64,000 bases of DNA from Acidobacteriota bacterium (GCA_016870995.1 VFZU01000016.1:1-64000), one strand, 5' to 3'; positions 19,361 to 28,461 are shown, counted from the stretch's first letter. A program made the numbers and translations. Notes: a model not told the origin generated them from the sequence alone.

Positions 19361-21780
19361 AGCTATTAGGTCCAACCACCCACCAGCGCCTCAACGAGGT
19401 GCTCTCTTTTCTATTCCTTTTTTCAGGTCTTTCGATCATGCTCAGCCTGATCTCCTACTCGGCGATTGATCCGAGTTGGAATACTGCTACCAGCGTGGTG
19501 CGGCCTTCAAATTTGATGGGTCGGTTTGGATCTCACCTCAGCGACGTCTGCTTTCAGCTCTTTGGCCTTTCAAGCTTCGTCATCCCAGCGTTGATCCTGT
19601 TGCTGGCCTGGAAGTGGATGCAATCAAAGCCAATCGAGGCCGCTGGCATCAAGATTGGCGGTGCCCTTCTGTTTGTCCTTGGGGCCTGCACCAGCTTTTC
19701 TCTCGCTCCAGGGGCAAGAGCATTCTCCGGCGCCATCCCTGCCGGAGGATTGTTCGGCATGATCCTCGCCGACCTCCTGGTCTTCTATTTCAATTTCACC
19801 GGTGCAGCGCTGTTAACCGCCACGGTTCTCGTGGTTTCGCTCTACCTGATTTCTACTTTCTCGATCGCGATCCTGCTCGAATGGATCGCGATCCCAACTG
19901 CCATCCTTAAGGCTATCGCGAAAGCTCTCAAGGGCTTCAAGCTCCCTTCCCTGCCTAAATTCAAGATGAGCCCGGCCAAGGCGAAGCCGGCCAAAGCGGA
20001 AACCGACGCCGTCCCTCCGATCGTCTCCCGCCGCCGCACGCCTCCCAAGCGAAGCGAAGAGGAAGGGCTTGATCTGCCCCCGTGGGAGACCAAAACCGTT
20101 GTGTCCTCGATGCCAGCCTATGAAGCGGAGCCCGCCGAGGCTCAGGAGACCGGCAGCGACGACGGATACATCCCCATCAAAACTCTCGAGGAGATTCCCG
20201 CGCCACCCGAGCCAGCTCCGCCCCCAGCACCAGTTCAGAAGTCTCGAGCGAGCCAGGCCCCAACTCCTAATCTCTACAAACTGCCGCCGACAGGCATGTT
20301 GAAGGAGCCGCAGGCCCGCAACGTTTTTGACTCTCAGGAGCTTCGCGACACCGCCTCTCGCATCAAAGAACGCTTCGAAGAATTCGGCGTTCTTGGCAAC
20401 GTGGTTCAGATCAACCCCGGCCCCGTGGTCACCACCTTCGAATTCAAACCCGAGGCGGGGATCAAGTACTCGAAGATCACCAACCTCACTGAAGACCTCT
20501 GCCTCGGCCTGCAGGCGGAATCGATTCTGATCGAGCGCATTCCCGGCAAGCCCACCATTGGCATCGAGGTGCCCAACCGCAACAGTGAAGTGATTGCTTT
20601 GCGCGAAATTCTGGAAGGCGATGATTTTCAGAGTTCCGCTTCTCGCCTGACGATGTCGCTTGGCAAGGACATCAATGGGCGCATCAAGATCTTCACGCTC
20701 GACACGATGCCTCACCTGCTGGTCGCAGGTTCTACGGGTTCTGGCAAATCCGTCATGCTGAACTCCATGATCATGAGCGTGCTTTACAAGTCCACGCCGG
20801 ATGAAGTTCGCATGATCATGGTGGACCCCAAGCGCGTCGAACTCGGCATTTACGAAGACATTCCGCACCTTCTCACGCCCGTCATCACAGATCCGAAGAA
20901 GGCTTCAAACGCCCTTCGCAACGCTGTGCTTGAAATGGAGCGGCGCTACAAGCTGCTCGCCTCGCGCGGGGTGCGCAACATCGATCAATTCAACCGCAAG
21001 ATGCGCCAGGCCGCCAACGAGCCGCGCAGCCTGTTCGACGACGAGGGGCCAGAGACCTTGCTCGAAGAAGACATGCGGCCGCTGCCCTACATTCTAATCA
21101 TCATCGACGAGCTGGCCGACTTGATGATGCTCGAGCGCAACAACGTCGAAACATCCGTGGCCCGTCTCGCGCAAATGGCGCGCGCCGTTGGTATGCACCT
21201 CGTGCTCGCCACGCAGCGTCCGTCGGTGGACGTTATCACGGGTGTCATCAAAGCGAACTTCCCCGCTCGTATGAGCTTCCGCGTCACCACGCGCGTCGAT
21301 TCACGCACCATTCTCGATTCGATGGGTGCCGAGCACCTGCTGGGCAAAGGCGACATGCTCTTTCTGCCGCCGGCAAGCTCAAGGCTGCATCGTCTGCATG
21401 GAGCTTATGTCGGCGAGACTGAGATCAACGAAGTGGTGGAGTTCTGGAAGAAGCAAGCCAAGCCGGAATACGACCAGAGCTTCCTCGTCGCGCCTCCCAG
21501 CGAGGATGGCGACGAACCAACGGAAGAAGATGCTCTCGAAGGCGACGCCGATCCGATGTATGGCGACGCCGTCAAAGTAGTTTGCGAGATGGGCAAAGCT
21601 TCCACCTCGATTCTCCAACGCCGCCTGCGCCTCGGTTACGGCCGAGCGGCACGCATTCTCGATCGCATGCAGAAAGAAGGCATCATCGGACCTCCCGATG
21701 GCTCGCGCCCACGCGAGGTTCTGAAGCGTCCCGATTGGCTCGATCGCGATATGAGCCTCGAGGTTGTGGAAGACGACTAG
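19357..21780 (+). CDS. ftsK: DNA translocase FtsK/SpoIIIE
   Basis: 807 residues. Four N-terminal membrane segments (about 10-190) anchor it at the septum; a Pro/Lys/Glu-rich linker (about 200-310) leads to the motor: Walker A GSTGSGKSVMLNSM, VDPKRVELGIYEDIPHLLTPV, Walker B YILIIIDELADLMM, and MHLVLATQRPSVDVITG. The C-terminal winged-helix gamma domain (STSILQRRLRLGYGRAARILD) reads polar DNA sites near dif. It pumps chromosome ends apart at division. Translationally coupled to uppP; it converges with and touches the next minus-strand gene by four bases. Confidence 0.95.
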   Translation: MKLLGPTTHQRLNEVLSFLFLFSGLSIMLSLISYSAIDPSWNTATSVVRPSNLMGRFGSHLSDVCFQLFGLSSFVIPALILLLAWKWMQSKPIEAAGIKIGGALLFVLGACTSFSLAPGARAFSGAIPAGGLFGMILADLLVFYFNFTGAALLTATVLVVSLYLISTFSIAILLEWIAIPTAILKAIAKALKGFKLPSLPKFKMSPAKAKPAKAETDAVPPIVSRRRTPPKRSEEEGLDLPPWETKTVVSSMPAYEAEPAEAQETGSDDGYIPIKTLEEIPAPPEPAPPPAPVQKSRASQAPTPNLYKLPPTGMLKEPQARNVFDSQELRDTASRIKERFEEFGVLGNVVQINPGPVVTTFEFKPEAGIKYSKITNLTEDLCLGLQAESILIERIPGKPTIGIEVPNRNSEVIALREILEGDDFQSSASRLTMSLGKDINGRIKIFTLDTMPHLLVAGSTGSGKSVMLNSMIMSVLYKSTPDEVRMIMVDPKRVELGIYEDIPHLLTPVITDPKKASNALRNAVLEMERRYKLLASRGVRNIDQFNRKMRQAANEPRSLFDDEGPETLLEEDMRPLPYILIIIDELADLMMLERNNVETSVARLAQMARAVGMHLVLATQRPSVDVITGVIKANFPARMSFRVTTRVDSRTILDSMGAEHLLGKGDMLFLPPASSRLHRLHGAYVGETEINEVVEFWKKQAKPEYDQSFLVAPPSEDGDEPTEEDALEGDADPMYGDAVKVVCEMGKASTSILQRRLRLGYGRAARILDRMQKEGIIGPPDGSRPREVLKRPDWLDRDMSLEVVEDD

Positions 21781-22253
21781 CTTCCGCCGATCCAGCTCGG
21801 GCTCAATTGCTGGATCACGCTGAGGGCTGGCTCAGAAAGAGCGCTCTCGGTAAACAGGATGAGCACTGTCTTCCCCTTCGACACAACTCGAAACCGCGTG
21901 AGGATCTTGCTGCCTTTGAGTGCCTGGCCCTGAGCGCCAAGTTTCGAGGCAACCGTCGAGGCCGAGGGTTCGTCTTTGTATTTAAGGGCGACTGCGCTCA
22001 GTTGGTCCCTGCTTTCTCGAGTGGCGATCCAGTTGCGGCCTTCCGATGCCACGGCGGCCGTGAGAGGATTCACCGATTGAGCTCGCCAAATCTCAGCCGC
22101 GATGCCAGACTTCGTCTCGATGGCGGCTCCCTTTGTGGCCGAGCGAAACTTCGCTTCGACAGTGCCGCAGACGCGAGCCAACTCAGGCTCGCCGCCACAG
22201 GCGCAGGTCGCCAGCGCCAGCAAGACGGCCATGAGGTGCCTGATCACGATCAT
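21777..22253 (-). CDS. Secreted small protein, possible immunity partner
   Basis: 158 residues starting with a hydrophobic export signal (MIVIRHLMAVLLALATCACGG); the Cys at the end resembles a lipoprotein site, though Thr before Cys is not the standard lipobox. The rest is soluble, Ala/Ser/Lys rich, with no motif I recognise. Its ATG overlaps the stop of the upstream frameshifted gene (ATGA), forming a two-gene unit. A cell-wall enzyme followed by a periplasmic small protein is the layout of effector-immunity pairs, an inference from position alone. Confidence 0.6.
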   Translation of the reverse strand: MIVIRHLMAVLLALATCACGGEPELARVCGTVEAKFRSATKGAAIETKSGIAAEIWRAQSVNPLTAAVASEGRNWIATRESRDQLSAVALKYKDEPSASTVASKLGAQGQALKGSKILTRFRVVSKGKTVLILFTESALSEPALSVIQQLSPSWIGGS

Positions 22254-22811
22254 TTGCCCTTCACCGCCGCTCTGCGTAGAAGCGGCCTGACGGCCTGCTG
22301 GTAGGTGATGACAATGTTGCGGGCCTTGCCGATCTCCACCAGTTGCTCGTCCCGCGTGGTGGCTTTCGGGCCGGAGAACTCAATGATGTGGTCGTTAAAC
22401 CGCGTGAACCCTTGGGACGCCCACGATCTCGATGCATCCGATGGTGGCGTAAACATCGGTCTTTAGATTGTCCGGGCCATCGTGGATCAGAAAATCCTTG
22501 TAAACCTGCCACGCCCCGTTTTCAGTGGACACCGCGCTGTGCACGGTGTACGTGGGAATCCACGACTTGATCCTGTGCTGTTGATACTTGGCTAGCCCGA
22601 CAACCTGGGCGGTCTTCCCGTCCGTGCAATGGACCCCAAATCGAAGTGCTTCATAAAACTTCGAAGCCGAAGTGCCGTCCGCCCGTTTGCCGTGGATCTC
22701 GATTTGATAGACGGGAGTGATGAAAAGGCCGAGGGTTTCGCCATTCGGATAGGCCCAAGTATAGGCGTACCGAAGAGGCGTTGCTCCCACGATCAGAGAA
22801 ACGTTTCGCAT
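22250..22811 (-). pseudogene. Frameshifted YkuD-like / peptidoglycan-type enzyme candidate
   Basis: Two frames make one protein of about 186 residues. The first (from ATG 22811, AGGA upstream) runs through WQVYKDFLIHDGPDN and DVYATIGCIEIVG, then ends early. The second resumes as QGFTRFNDHIIEFSG and ends RPLLRRAAVKGK. One extra base near 22411-22424 explains the break; the span is 562 bases, one more than a multiple of three. An IH-x-GP block followed about 15 residues later by GCIE recalls the His/Cys site of L,D-transpeptidase-like (YkuD, Tlde1) enzymes, but the match is loose. It begins 37 bases past the 3' end of the tRNA-Ser gene, a common spot for acquired DNA. Confidence 0.6.
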
Positions 22812-22847
22812 GGATTGGATCCTGCGGAGAGTATACAGGAGGGGGAA

Positions 22848-22941
22848 TGGCGGAGAGAGAGGGATTCGAACCCTCGGTAGCGCTTTAAGGCACTACGACG
22901 GTTTAGCAAACCGCTCCTTTCGACCACTCAGGCATCTCTCC
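22848..22941 (-). tRNA. tRNA-Ser(GCU)
   Basis: Read on the minus strand: acceptor stem GGAGAGA with TCTCTCC, D arm TGCCTGAGTGGTCGAAAGGA, anticodon loop TTGCTAA giving anticodon GCU (reads AGC/AGU), a long serine-type variable arm (GTAGTGCC..AGCGCTAC) and T arm GAGGGTTCGAATCCCTC. Discriminator G is followed by a genome-encoded CCA at 22848-22850. All arms pair; about 94 bases long as expected for a class II tRNA. Confidence 0.97.
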
Positions 22942-22991
22942 GCGCTGTGGCCTAATACTGGCATCGTAGCATAGTGCTTGAGGTCTTCCCC

Positions 22992-23885
22992 ATGCTCTTG
23001 CGATTTCCCCAGGCTTGGCAACTCCCCGAAAGGGCTGCGACACCCGAATCTACCTACTGGAATCGACGGCAGTTGTTGGCAGTCGCGATGATCCCCTCCA
23101 TCCTTCCTGCAGCGAATCGGAATCCGGATTTCACACTCGATAGGGCCCTCACTCCAGAATGGGCCGCCACCGGTCACAACAACTACTACGAGTTCTCCAC
23201 CAACAAACAGCAGATCAAAGATTTGGCAAAGGACTTCAAGCCAAGACCATGGACACTCGAGATCAAAGGGCATTGCGCGAAACCCACCAAATGGTCGATC
23301 GAGGACCTTGAAAAATCCATGCCGATCGAAGAGCGCCTCTATCGCCATCGCTGCGTCGAGGCCTGGGCGATGGCGGTGCCGTGGACAGGGTTTCCTCTGG
23401 CCGAGTTGCTGAAACAGGTGGAGCCAACCTCCAAGGTCAAGTTCGTTCGCTTCATTTCAGTGAATCGCCCTGAAGAAATGCCCGGGATTCGCTTTTCGGG
23501 CAATTATCCCTGGCCCTACTACGAAGGGCTTCGCATCGACGAGGCGATGAATCCGCTGGCCTTTATGGTGACGGGCATTTACGGCAAGCCCTTGCCGAAT
23601 CAGAATGGCGCTCCCCTGCGCATCGCCTTGCCGTGGAAGTACGGCTTCAAGAGCGCCAAGGCCATCGTGCGTATCGAGCTGGTCGAGCGTAAGCCGGATA
23701 CCTTCTGGAATACAGCCGTGCCCAGCGAATACGGATTCTTCGCCAACGTGAACCCGGCAAAACCGCATCCTCGCTGGAGCCAGGCCGTCGAACAGCTGAT
23801 CCCGAATATGGACCGAGTCGCCACACTGCCTTACAACGGATATGGGAAATGGGTCGAGGCGATGTACAACGGGACAGAAATCTGA
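22992..23885 (+). CDS. msrP: Protein-methionine-sulfoxide reductase catalytic subunit MsrP
   Basis: 297-residue periplasmic molybdopterin enzyme (YedY/MsrP) that repairs oxidised methionines in envelope proteins. It has a Tat-like signal (YWNRRQLLAVAMIPSIL), then the sulfite-oxidase-type fold: NNYYEFSTNKQQI, PWTLEIKGHC, and RHRCVEAWAMAVPWTGFPL, whose Cys is the molybdenum ligand. FYNG-type ending (YNGYGKWVEAMYNG) is also typical. ATG 22992 is chosen over GTG 22974. The membrane haem partner MsrQ is not next to it; a FAD oxidoreductase follows after 22 bases. Confidence 0.92.
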   Translation: MLLRFPQAWQLPERAATPESTYWNRRQLLAVAMIPSILPAANRNPDFTLDRALTPEWAATGHNNYYEFSTNKQQIKDLAKDFKPRPWTLEIKGHCAKPTKWSIEDLEKSMPIEERLYRHRCVEAWAMAVPWTGFPLAELLKQVEPTSKVKFVRFISVNRPEEMPGIRFSGNYPWPYYEGLRIDEAMNPLAFMVTGIYGKPLPNQNGAPLRIALPWKYGFKSAKAIVRIELVERKPDTFWNTAVPSEYGFFANVNPAKPHPRWSQAVEQLIPNMDRVATLPYNGYGKWVEAMYNGTEI

Positions 23886-23907
23886 AATAATTTCTCGGAG
23901 TAACGAT

Positions 23908-25869
23908 ATGCGCCGCCGCGACCTCCTCACCAGCTACAGCCTCGTGGTCTTAGCCGACCAACTTCCCGCAGCCCAGTCCACAAACATCACCCCAGAGATG
24001 CGCCGTCAATTTGACCGCATCGCTCCACCGAACAAAGACACTACCAACGCCCGCGCCTTCAATGAGCCGCACATGTCGCTGGTAGACCTCAGTTGTGACG
24101 TCTTTATCGCCGGCGGCGGCGTAGCCGGCGTTTGCGCTGCAATCTCTGCCGCCAGACATGGTTCCAAGGTCGTTCTGGTGCAAGATCGATCGCGCCTTGG
24201 CGGAAACTCTTCCAGCGAAGTGAAGATGCACATCGTCGGTGCGGACTCGCATCGAGGACGCCCCGGCTGGCGCGAGAGCGGTCTGATGGAAGAACTTCGG
24301 ATCGAAGACGCCGTCAACAACCCGCAACGCTGCTGGGAGATGTGGGACTTCATCCTTTACGACAAGGTCGTCAGCGAACCGAACATTACGCTCCTGCTCG
24401 AAACCGTTGTCTACAAGACAACCGTCAACGGCGACCGCATCACTGAAGTCATGGCCCGCTGCGACAAGAGCGAGCTGCTGTATCGCGTGAAGGCGAAGGT
24501 CTTTGTAGATTCGACGGGCGATTCGCGCCTGGCTCTCGAGAGCGGCGCCAGTTTCCGCACCGGCCGCGAAGCTCGAGCAGAATTCGGCGAAAGCCTTGCG
24601 CCCGAAAAAACAGACAACGAAACGTTAGGTAGCTCGATTCTCTTCACCACAAGGCTCTACGGCAAACCGATGTCCTTTAAGGCCCCAAGCTGGGCTCGCA
24701 AGGTGACCAAGGACACATTGCGCTTCCGCAAGGTGGATCAGTGGGATTACGGCTATTGGTGGATCGAGTGGGGCGGCAACAAGGACACGATTCGCGATAA
24801 CGAGTTGATCCGCTACGAGCTCCTCTCGATCGTCATGGGCGTTTGGGACTACATCAAGAACAGCGGCAACCACACCAACAGTGCCAATTACGGCCTCGAT
24901 TGGATCGGGATGATGCCGGGCAAACGTGGATCCCGCCGCCTGATCGGCGATCACACGCTCACCCAGCAAGACCTCATGAGCGGCAGCTTTTACGACTCCG
25001 TGGCAATGGGTGGCTGGCCGATGGACGATCACCCGCCCGGTGGCTTCGACCGGGCTGATCTGCCCCCCAACACGGTTTTGAAGACGCCCGAGGTTTACCC
25101 AATCCCGCTGCGCAGTTGTTACTCGAAAACGATTTCGAACCTGATGATGGCTGGACGCAACATCAGCGCCACGCACACTGCCTTCACTTCGACCCGCGTC
25201 ATGGCGACCTGCGGCACGATCGGCCAGGCTGTCGGAACTGCGGCCGCTCTCTGCGTTGAGAAGAACCGGCTGCCGCGCCAGGTCGCGGAAGACCGTCAAT
25301 TGGTGGCAACGCTACAACAACGCCTGATTCGCGACGACCAAACGATCAAGGGCAAACCGGGCGAACTACTTCGCAACGAGGACCCCACGGATCTGGCTCC
25401 CAAGGCCACCATCAGCAGTTCCGGCAATGTGGGCGAGGCGGTTGCGCCGTTGGTGATCGATGGGATCACACGCGACATACCCAAAGGCCCAATTCATCAC
25501 TGGGCAGCTGCGATGACCGAGAAGGGTGCCTGGCTCGACCTCAAGTGGGATAAGCCCCGCAAGGTAAGCCAAGTGCAGCTCACCTTCGACACTGGCTTCA
25601 TGAAGCAGCTCTTCCTCACCGCGAACCCCACATACTGGCGGAACGATGCGCCCAGACAGGCACAGGCAGAAACGGTGCAGGATTATGAGGTCCAGGTACG
25701 CAAGCCTGGCTCAGCCGACTTCGTCACCGTCGCAACGGTTAAGGGCAATTACCAGCGCCTCAATCGCGTCCGCTTCGATTCCGTCGAAGCCGAGGCAGTC
25801 CGTATTCTCGTCACAGCCACCAACGGTATCGACGAGGCGAGGATTTTCGAGGTGCGCTGCTACTCTTAG
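23908..25869 (+). CDS. Secreted FAD-dependent oxidoreductase
   Basis: 653 residues. It starts at ATG 23908, seven bases after GGAG, with MRRRDLLTSYSLVVLA, a Tat-type leader. The FAD Rossmann motif is CDVFIAGGGVAGVCAAISAA, followed by GGNSSSEVKMHI. Similar PF12831-like oxidoreductases occur in Acidobacteria, Planctomycetes and Verrucomicrobia, often in polysaccharide degradation. The C-terminal 150 residues (LDLKWDKPRKVSQVQLTFD and later) look like a beta-sandwich of the discoidin or carbohydrate-binding type. Substrate unknown. Runs in the same direction as msrP, 22 bases on. Confidence 0.85.
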   Translation: MRRRDLLTSYSLVVLADQLPAAQSTNITPEMRRQFDRIAPPNKDTTNARAFNEPHMSLVDLSCDVFIAGGGVAGVCAAISAARHGSKVVLVQDRSRLGGNSSSEVKMHIVGADSHRGRPGWRESGLMEELRIEDAVNNPQRCWEMWDFILYDKVVSEPNITLLLETVVYKTTVNGDRITEVMARCDKSELLYRVKAKVFVDSTGDSRLALESGASFRTGREARAEFGESLAPEKTDNETLGSSILFTTRLYGKPMSFKAPSWARKVTKDTLRFRKVDQWDYGYWWIEWGGNKDTIRDNELIRYELLSIVMGVWDYIKNSGNHTNSANYGLDWIGMMPGKRGSRRLIGDHTLTQQDLMSGSFYDSVAMGGWPMDDHPPGGFDRADLPPNTVLKTPEVYPIPLRSCYSKTISNLMMAGRNISATHTAFTSTRVMATCGTIGQAVGTAAALCVEKNRLPRQVAEDRQLVATLQQRLIRDDQTIKGKPGELLRNEDPTDLAPKATISSSGNVGEAVAPLVIDGITRDIPKGPIHHWAAAMTEKGAWLDLKWDKPRKVSQVQLTFDTGFMKQLFLTANPTYWRNDAPRQAQAETVQDYEVQVRKPGSADFVTVATVKGNYQRLNRVRFDSVEAEAVRILVTATNGIDEARIFEVRCYS

Positions 25870-25954
25870 TGGTTTCGAGGTTTTCCCTCACCAAAAGAAG
25901 CTTTGGATGATTGGGCGCCAGGGTCTTTTCGAAGATTTTCAGGGCCTTTTCGTA
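25865..25954 (-). pseudogene. TPR (kinesin-light-chain type) C-terminal remnant
   Basis: About 30 minus-strand codons read YEKALKIFEKTLAPNHPK followed by LLLVRENLETTK, a clear tetratricopeptide unit of the ALxIxEKxLGPxHP type. A TAG lies two codons upstream in the same frame and no start or further repeats are seen, so only a scrap of the gene is left. It overlaps the stop of the FAD oxidoreductase gene. Confidence 0.55.
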
Positions 25955-26354
25955 AAGCTAGATCGATTCTCATTTTGCGGCCAGTCTCATTCAAGAGACT
26001 GGCCAAATTATTTCAGGCCACAGCGAGTTCTGGATGCATTGAACACAACAATTTCTCTGCGATGGCGATGGGCTTGCGAGACTTCTGGTGAGGAGCGATC
26101 CAGCTCGAATGCTCAAAGCAAAAACTCCATGCCATCCGGATCTTTCATTTTCGAAATCTGATTCATTGCCTAGATTAGATTGCCGGGCTCATTTTTGGCT
26201 TTGGCGCGACGATGGAAAACCGGCTGCCAGGCCTGGTGACATATTCCACGCAGCCCAGCGGGTGCCCTGCCCAACCAGATGGTGCGCAGCATGACTGACT
26301 CGTCGAGTCTACAGCCTGATCTGTGAACTCAGTTGCTATCCTGAATGCGAAACG
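25955..26354. other. Gene-free stretch with decayed coding traces
   Basis: Apart from the TPR scrap and the hairpin at 25979, I find no credible gene. A short minus-strand reading (KMKDPDGMEFF, around 26130-26155) faintly recalls a glyoxalase-family DPDG motif but is flanked by stops. The last 60 bases must hold the rpoN promoter; no clear -35/-10 or operator was recognised. Confidence 0.5.
25979..26004. repeat. Perfect 10-base inverted repeat (hairpin)
   Basis: GGCCAGTCTC and its exact complement GAGACTGGCC are separated by ATTCAA. The ten-pair stem with six-base loop could end transcription from either side, but no T-run of useful length follows on either strand (AAATTATTT downstream on plus). 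It lies about 110 bases past the FAD oxidoreductase stop. Confidence 0.7.
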
Positions 26355-27899
26355 ATGCTTTCGCCGCGCTTAGGACTTCAAGTTTCGCAAAAGCAGACGC
26401 TGACCCCTGGCCTCGTGCAGTTGGTCACAGTCCTCCAGTTGAACCGCCTGGAGCTCAAAGAGATGATCAGCCAGGAGATCGTCGCCAACCCGTTCCTGGA
26501 CGAGAGTGAAGACGGTGAAGAGCTAACTCCCCAGGAGGTTCAAAACCTCCTTGAAGCCGAACGGATGTCGGAACCGGGTGACCAGGCCGTGATGGAAATG
26601 CTCGAGTCGGCCCCGGCCATATCGTACGAAGGCGAAGGCGAGATTGAAGCGCCAGCCGAGTACACGGCAGAAGCTTCTGTAGATCCTGCCGAGCCCCCGA
26701 AAGCCGCCGACCCATTCGACGAAATTGATTTCGGCAGTTACTTCGACGAATACCTCGACCCCGGACACAAGACGCCGGCTGGAGAGAACACAGAAAAGCC
26801 ATCCTTTGAAACCTTTCTTTCCTCGCCGGTAACTCTCTCAAGCCACCTGAACTCTCAGTTGAGCTTGATCATGATGAACGACCGCGAGCGGCAGGCCGCC
26901 GAAGCCATCATCGGGAACTTGAATGAATACGGCTACCTGCTCGAGACCCTCGAGGACATGGCTAGAGACGAAAATCTCACCTTCGACGACATGGAGGACG
27001 GCCTTGAGATCGTCCACAGTCTCGATCCCTCCGGGATTGGCGCCCGCGACTTGCGCGAGTGCCTGTTGTTGCAGTTAAAGAGCCGTGGGGCAAAGGGTGG
27101 CGTTGCCTGGCAGATCATCCACGATCACATGCGGCTCATCGAGCGCAAAGAGTTTAAGGAACTTGCCAAGGTGCTCGGCCGACCGCTGGAACACATCGAA
27201 ATCGCCCTCAATGTGATTCGCAAGCTCGATCCTCAACCCGGTCTGCGCTACTCAAGCCAAGCGGCACAAACAGTGGAGCCGGACGTCTACATCTACAAGG
27301 ACGGTGAAGACTATCTGATTCAGTTAAACGATGAGGATCTGCCACAGATTCGCCTCAACCCCGGTTACCGCCGCATGCTCGACAAAGATCAGGCTCCCGA
27401 AAAGGAAGTCCGTAACTACATTCGCGAGCGATACTCGAGCGCCCTCATGCTGATGAAGAATATCGAGCAGCGCCGTCAGACCATTTTGAAAGTTTGTCAG
27501 TGCGTTGTCGAACGCCAGCGCGAGTTTCTCGAAGATGGCATCGATCAGATTCAGCCGATGATGATCAAAGATTTGGCCGAAGAGATTGGTGTGCATCCTT
27601 CGACAGTGAGCCGTGCGGTGGCGGGCAAGTATGTTCACACGCCGCAAGGAGTGTTTGAGCTTCGCTTCTTTTTCTCTGAAGCGGTTCAGGGTCCTGCGGG
27701 GGCCGGCACTTCCCTGCTGGTGCTCAAACGCAAAGTGAAAAAGATGATAGAAGACGAGGATTCTGCTCACCCTCTCACAGACGATCAGATTACAGCCCGA
27801 CTCAATGAGGACGGCATTTCGGTTACTCGGCGCACTGTCGCCAAGTACCGGGAAGACATGAAGATTCCCTCGACGCATCAGCGTCGCGTGAAGAAGTAA
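26355..27899 (+). CDS. rpoN: RNA polymerase sigma-54 factor
   Basis: 514 residues. Region I is Gln/Leu rich (GLQVSQKQTLTPGLVQLVTVLQLNRLEL), followed by an acidic region II (about 55-140), the core-binding domain, a helix-turn-helix (GVHPSTVSRAVAGKYV) and near the C-terminus the RpoN box TRRTVAKYRE that reads the -24 promoter element. It directs enhancer-dependent transcription; no activator is encoded in the window. Sixteen bases separate it from hpf, so rpoN-hpf-rapZ form one transcript. Confidence 0.96.
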   Translation: MLSPRLGLQVSQKQTLTPGLVQLVTVLQLNRLELKEMISQEIVANPFLDESEDGEELTPQEVQNLLEAERMSEPGDQAVMEMLESAPAISYEGEGEIEAPAEYTAEASVDPAEPPKAADPFDEIDFGSYFDEYLDPGHKTPAGENTEKPSFETFLSSPVTLSSHLNSQLSLIMMNDRERQAAEAIIGNLNEYGYLLETLEDMARDENLTFDDMEDGLEIVHSLDPSGIGARDLRECLLLQLKSRGAKGGVAWQIIHDHMRLIERKEFKELAKVLGRPLEHIEIALNVIRKLDPQPGLRYSSQAAQTVEPDVYIYKDGEDYLIQLNDEDLPQIRLNPGYRRMLDKDQAPEKEVRNYIRERYSSALMLMKNIEQRRQTILKVCQCVVERQREFLEDGIDQIQPMMIKDLAEEIGVHPSTVSRAVAGKYVHTPQGVFELRFFFSEAVQGPAGAGTSLLVLKRKVKKMIEDEDSAHPLTDDQITARLNEDGISVTRRTVAKYREDMKIPSTHQRRVKK

Positions 27900-27915
27900 G
27901 AGTCATTTATCCCCC

Positions 27916-28461
27916 ATGAAAATTCACTACACCGGAAAACTGGTGGAACTCACTAAAGAACAGAAGAAGAACCTGGACAACCACTTTGCCAAGCTCGGCA
28001 AGCTGGTTGACCATAAAGGCGAGCGTGAAGCGCATGTCATGCTGAACAGCCAGCGCCACACGCAAAAGGCCGAAGTCACGATGACTTACTATGGTCACCT
28101 TGCCGCCGGCATGGCCACGCACAAGGACCAATTCTTCGCCCTCCTGGCCGCCATCGACAAACTCGAAAAGCAAATGCAGAAGCTGCACGACAAGTGGATC
28201 GACAGCAAGCGCCACGGCGTCGGCATTAATGGCAAGAAGGCTCCGATTCCGAGTGGCGAGAAGTTTGTTGCGCCCGCCAAGTCCAAGGCCCTGAAGCCGA
28301 CCCGCGTGCAGCGCACATCCAAGCCTATCTCTATCGAAGAAGCTCCTTTGGCCATCAAGCCAGCCAGCGCCTATCTGGTTTTCGAGCAGATCGGTTCCGG
28401 CGTCATTCACGTTTTGGTTCGACGCGACGACGGGCAATTTGATTTAATTGAAGCTCGCTGA
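27916..28461 (+). CDS. hpf: Ribosome hibernation promoting factor, long form
   Basis: 181 residues. The N-terminal domain (KIHYTGKLVELTKEQKKNLDNH to about 100) is the HPF/YfiA ribosome-binding fold; a basic linker (about 110-145) leads to the C-terminal dimerisation domain (SAYLVFEQIGSGVIHVLVRR), as in long HPF that forms 100S ribosomes. It stores ribosomes when growth stops. Its TGA overlaps the rapZ ATG (TGATG). The position after rpoN is the same as in many Proteobacteria. Confidence 0.92.
   Translation: MKIHYTGKLVELTKEQKKNLDNHFAKLGKLVDHKGEREAHVMLNSQRHTQKAEVTMTYYGHLAAGMATHKDQFFALLAAIDKLEKQMQKLHDKWIDSKRHGVGINGKKAPIPSGEKFVAPAKSKALKPTRVQRTSKPISIEEAPLAIKPASAYLVFEQIGSGVIHVLVRRDDGQFDLIEAR

Noticed and set aside
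19813-20868. 351-residue antisense open frame in ftsK
   Set aside because: It mirrors the highly conserved ftsK coding strand and shows no family motif; typical of GC-rich antisense frames.
22812-22847. Terminator between tRNA-Ser and the downstream genes
   Set aside because: No stem with a T-run could be found; the CCCCCTCC stretch does not pair.
25646-26161. 171-residue plus-strand frame at the end of the FAD oxidoreductase
   Set aside because: Its first half is a shadow of that gene and its second half crosses the hairpin and TPR remnant without similarity.
26118-26165. Glyoxalase-family remnant
   Set aside because: Only one short KDPDGMEF-like stretch supports it, with stops on either side; too weak to list as a gene.
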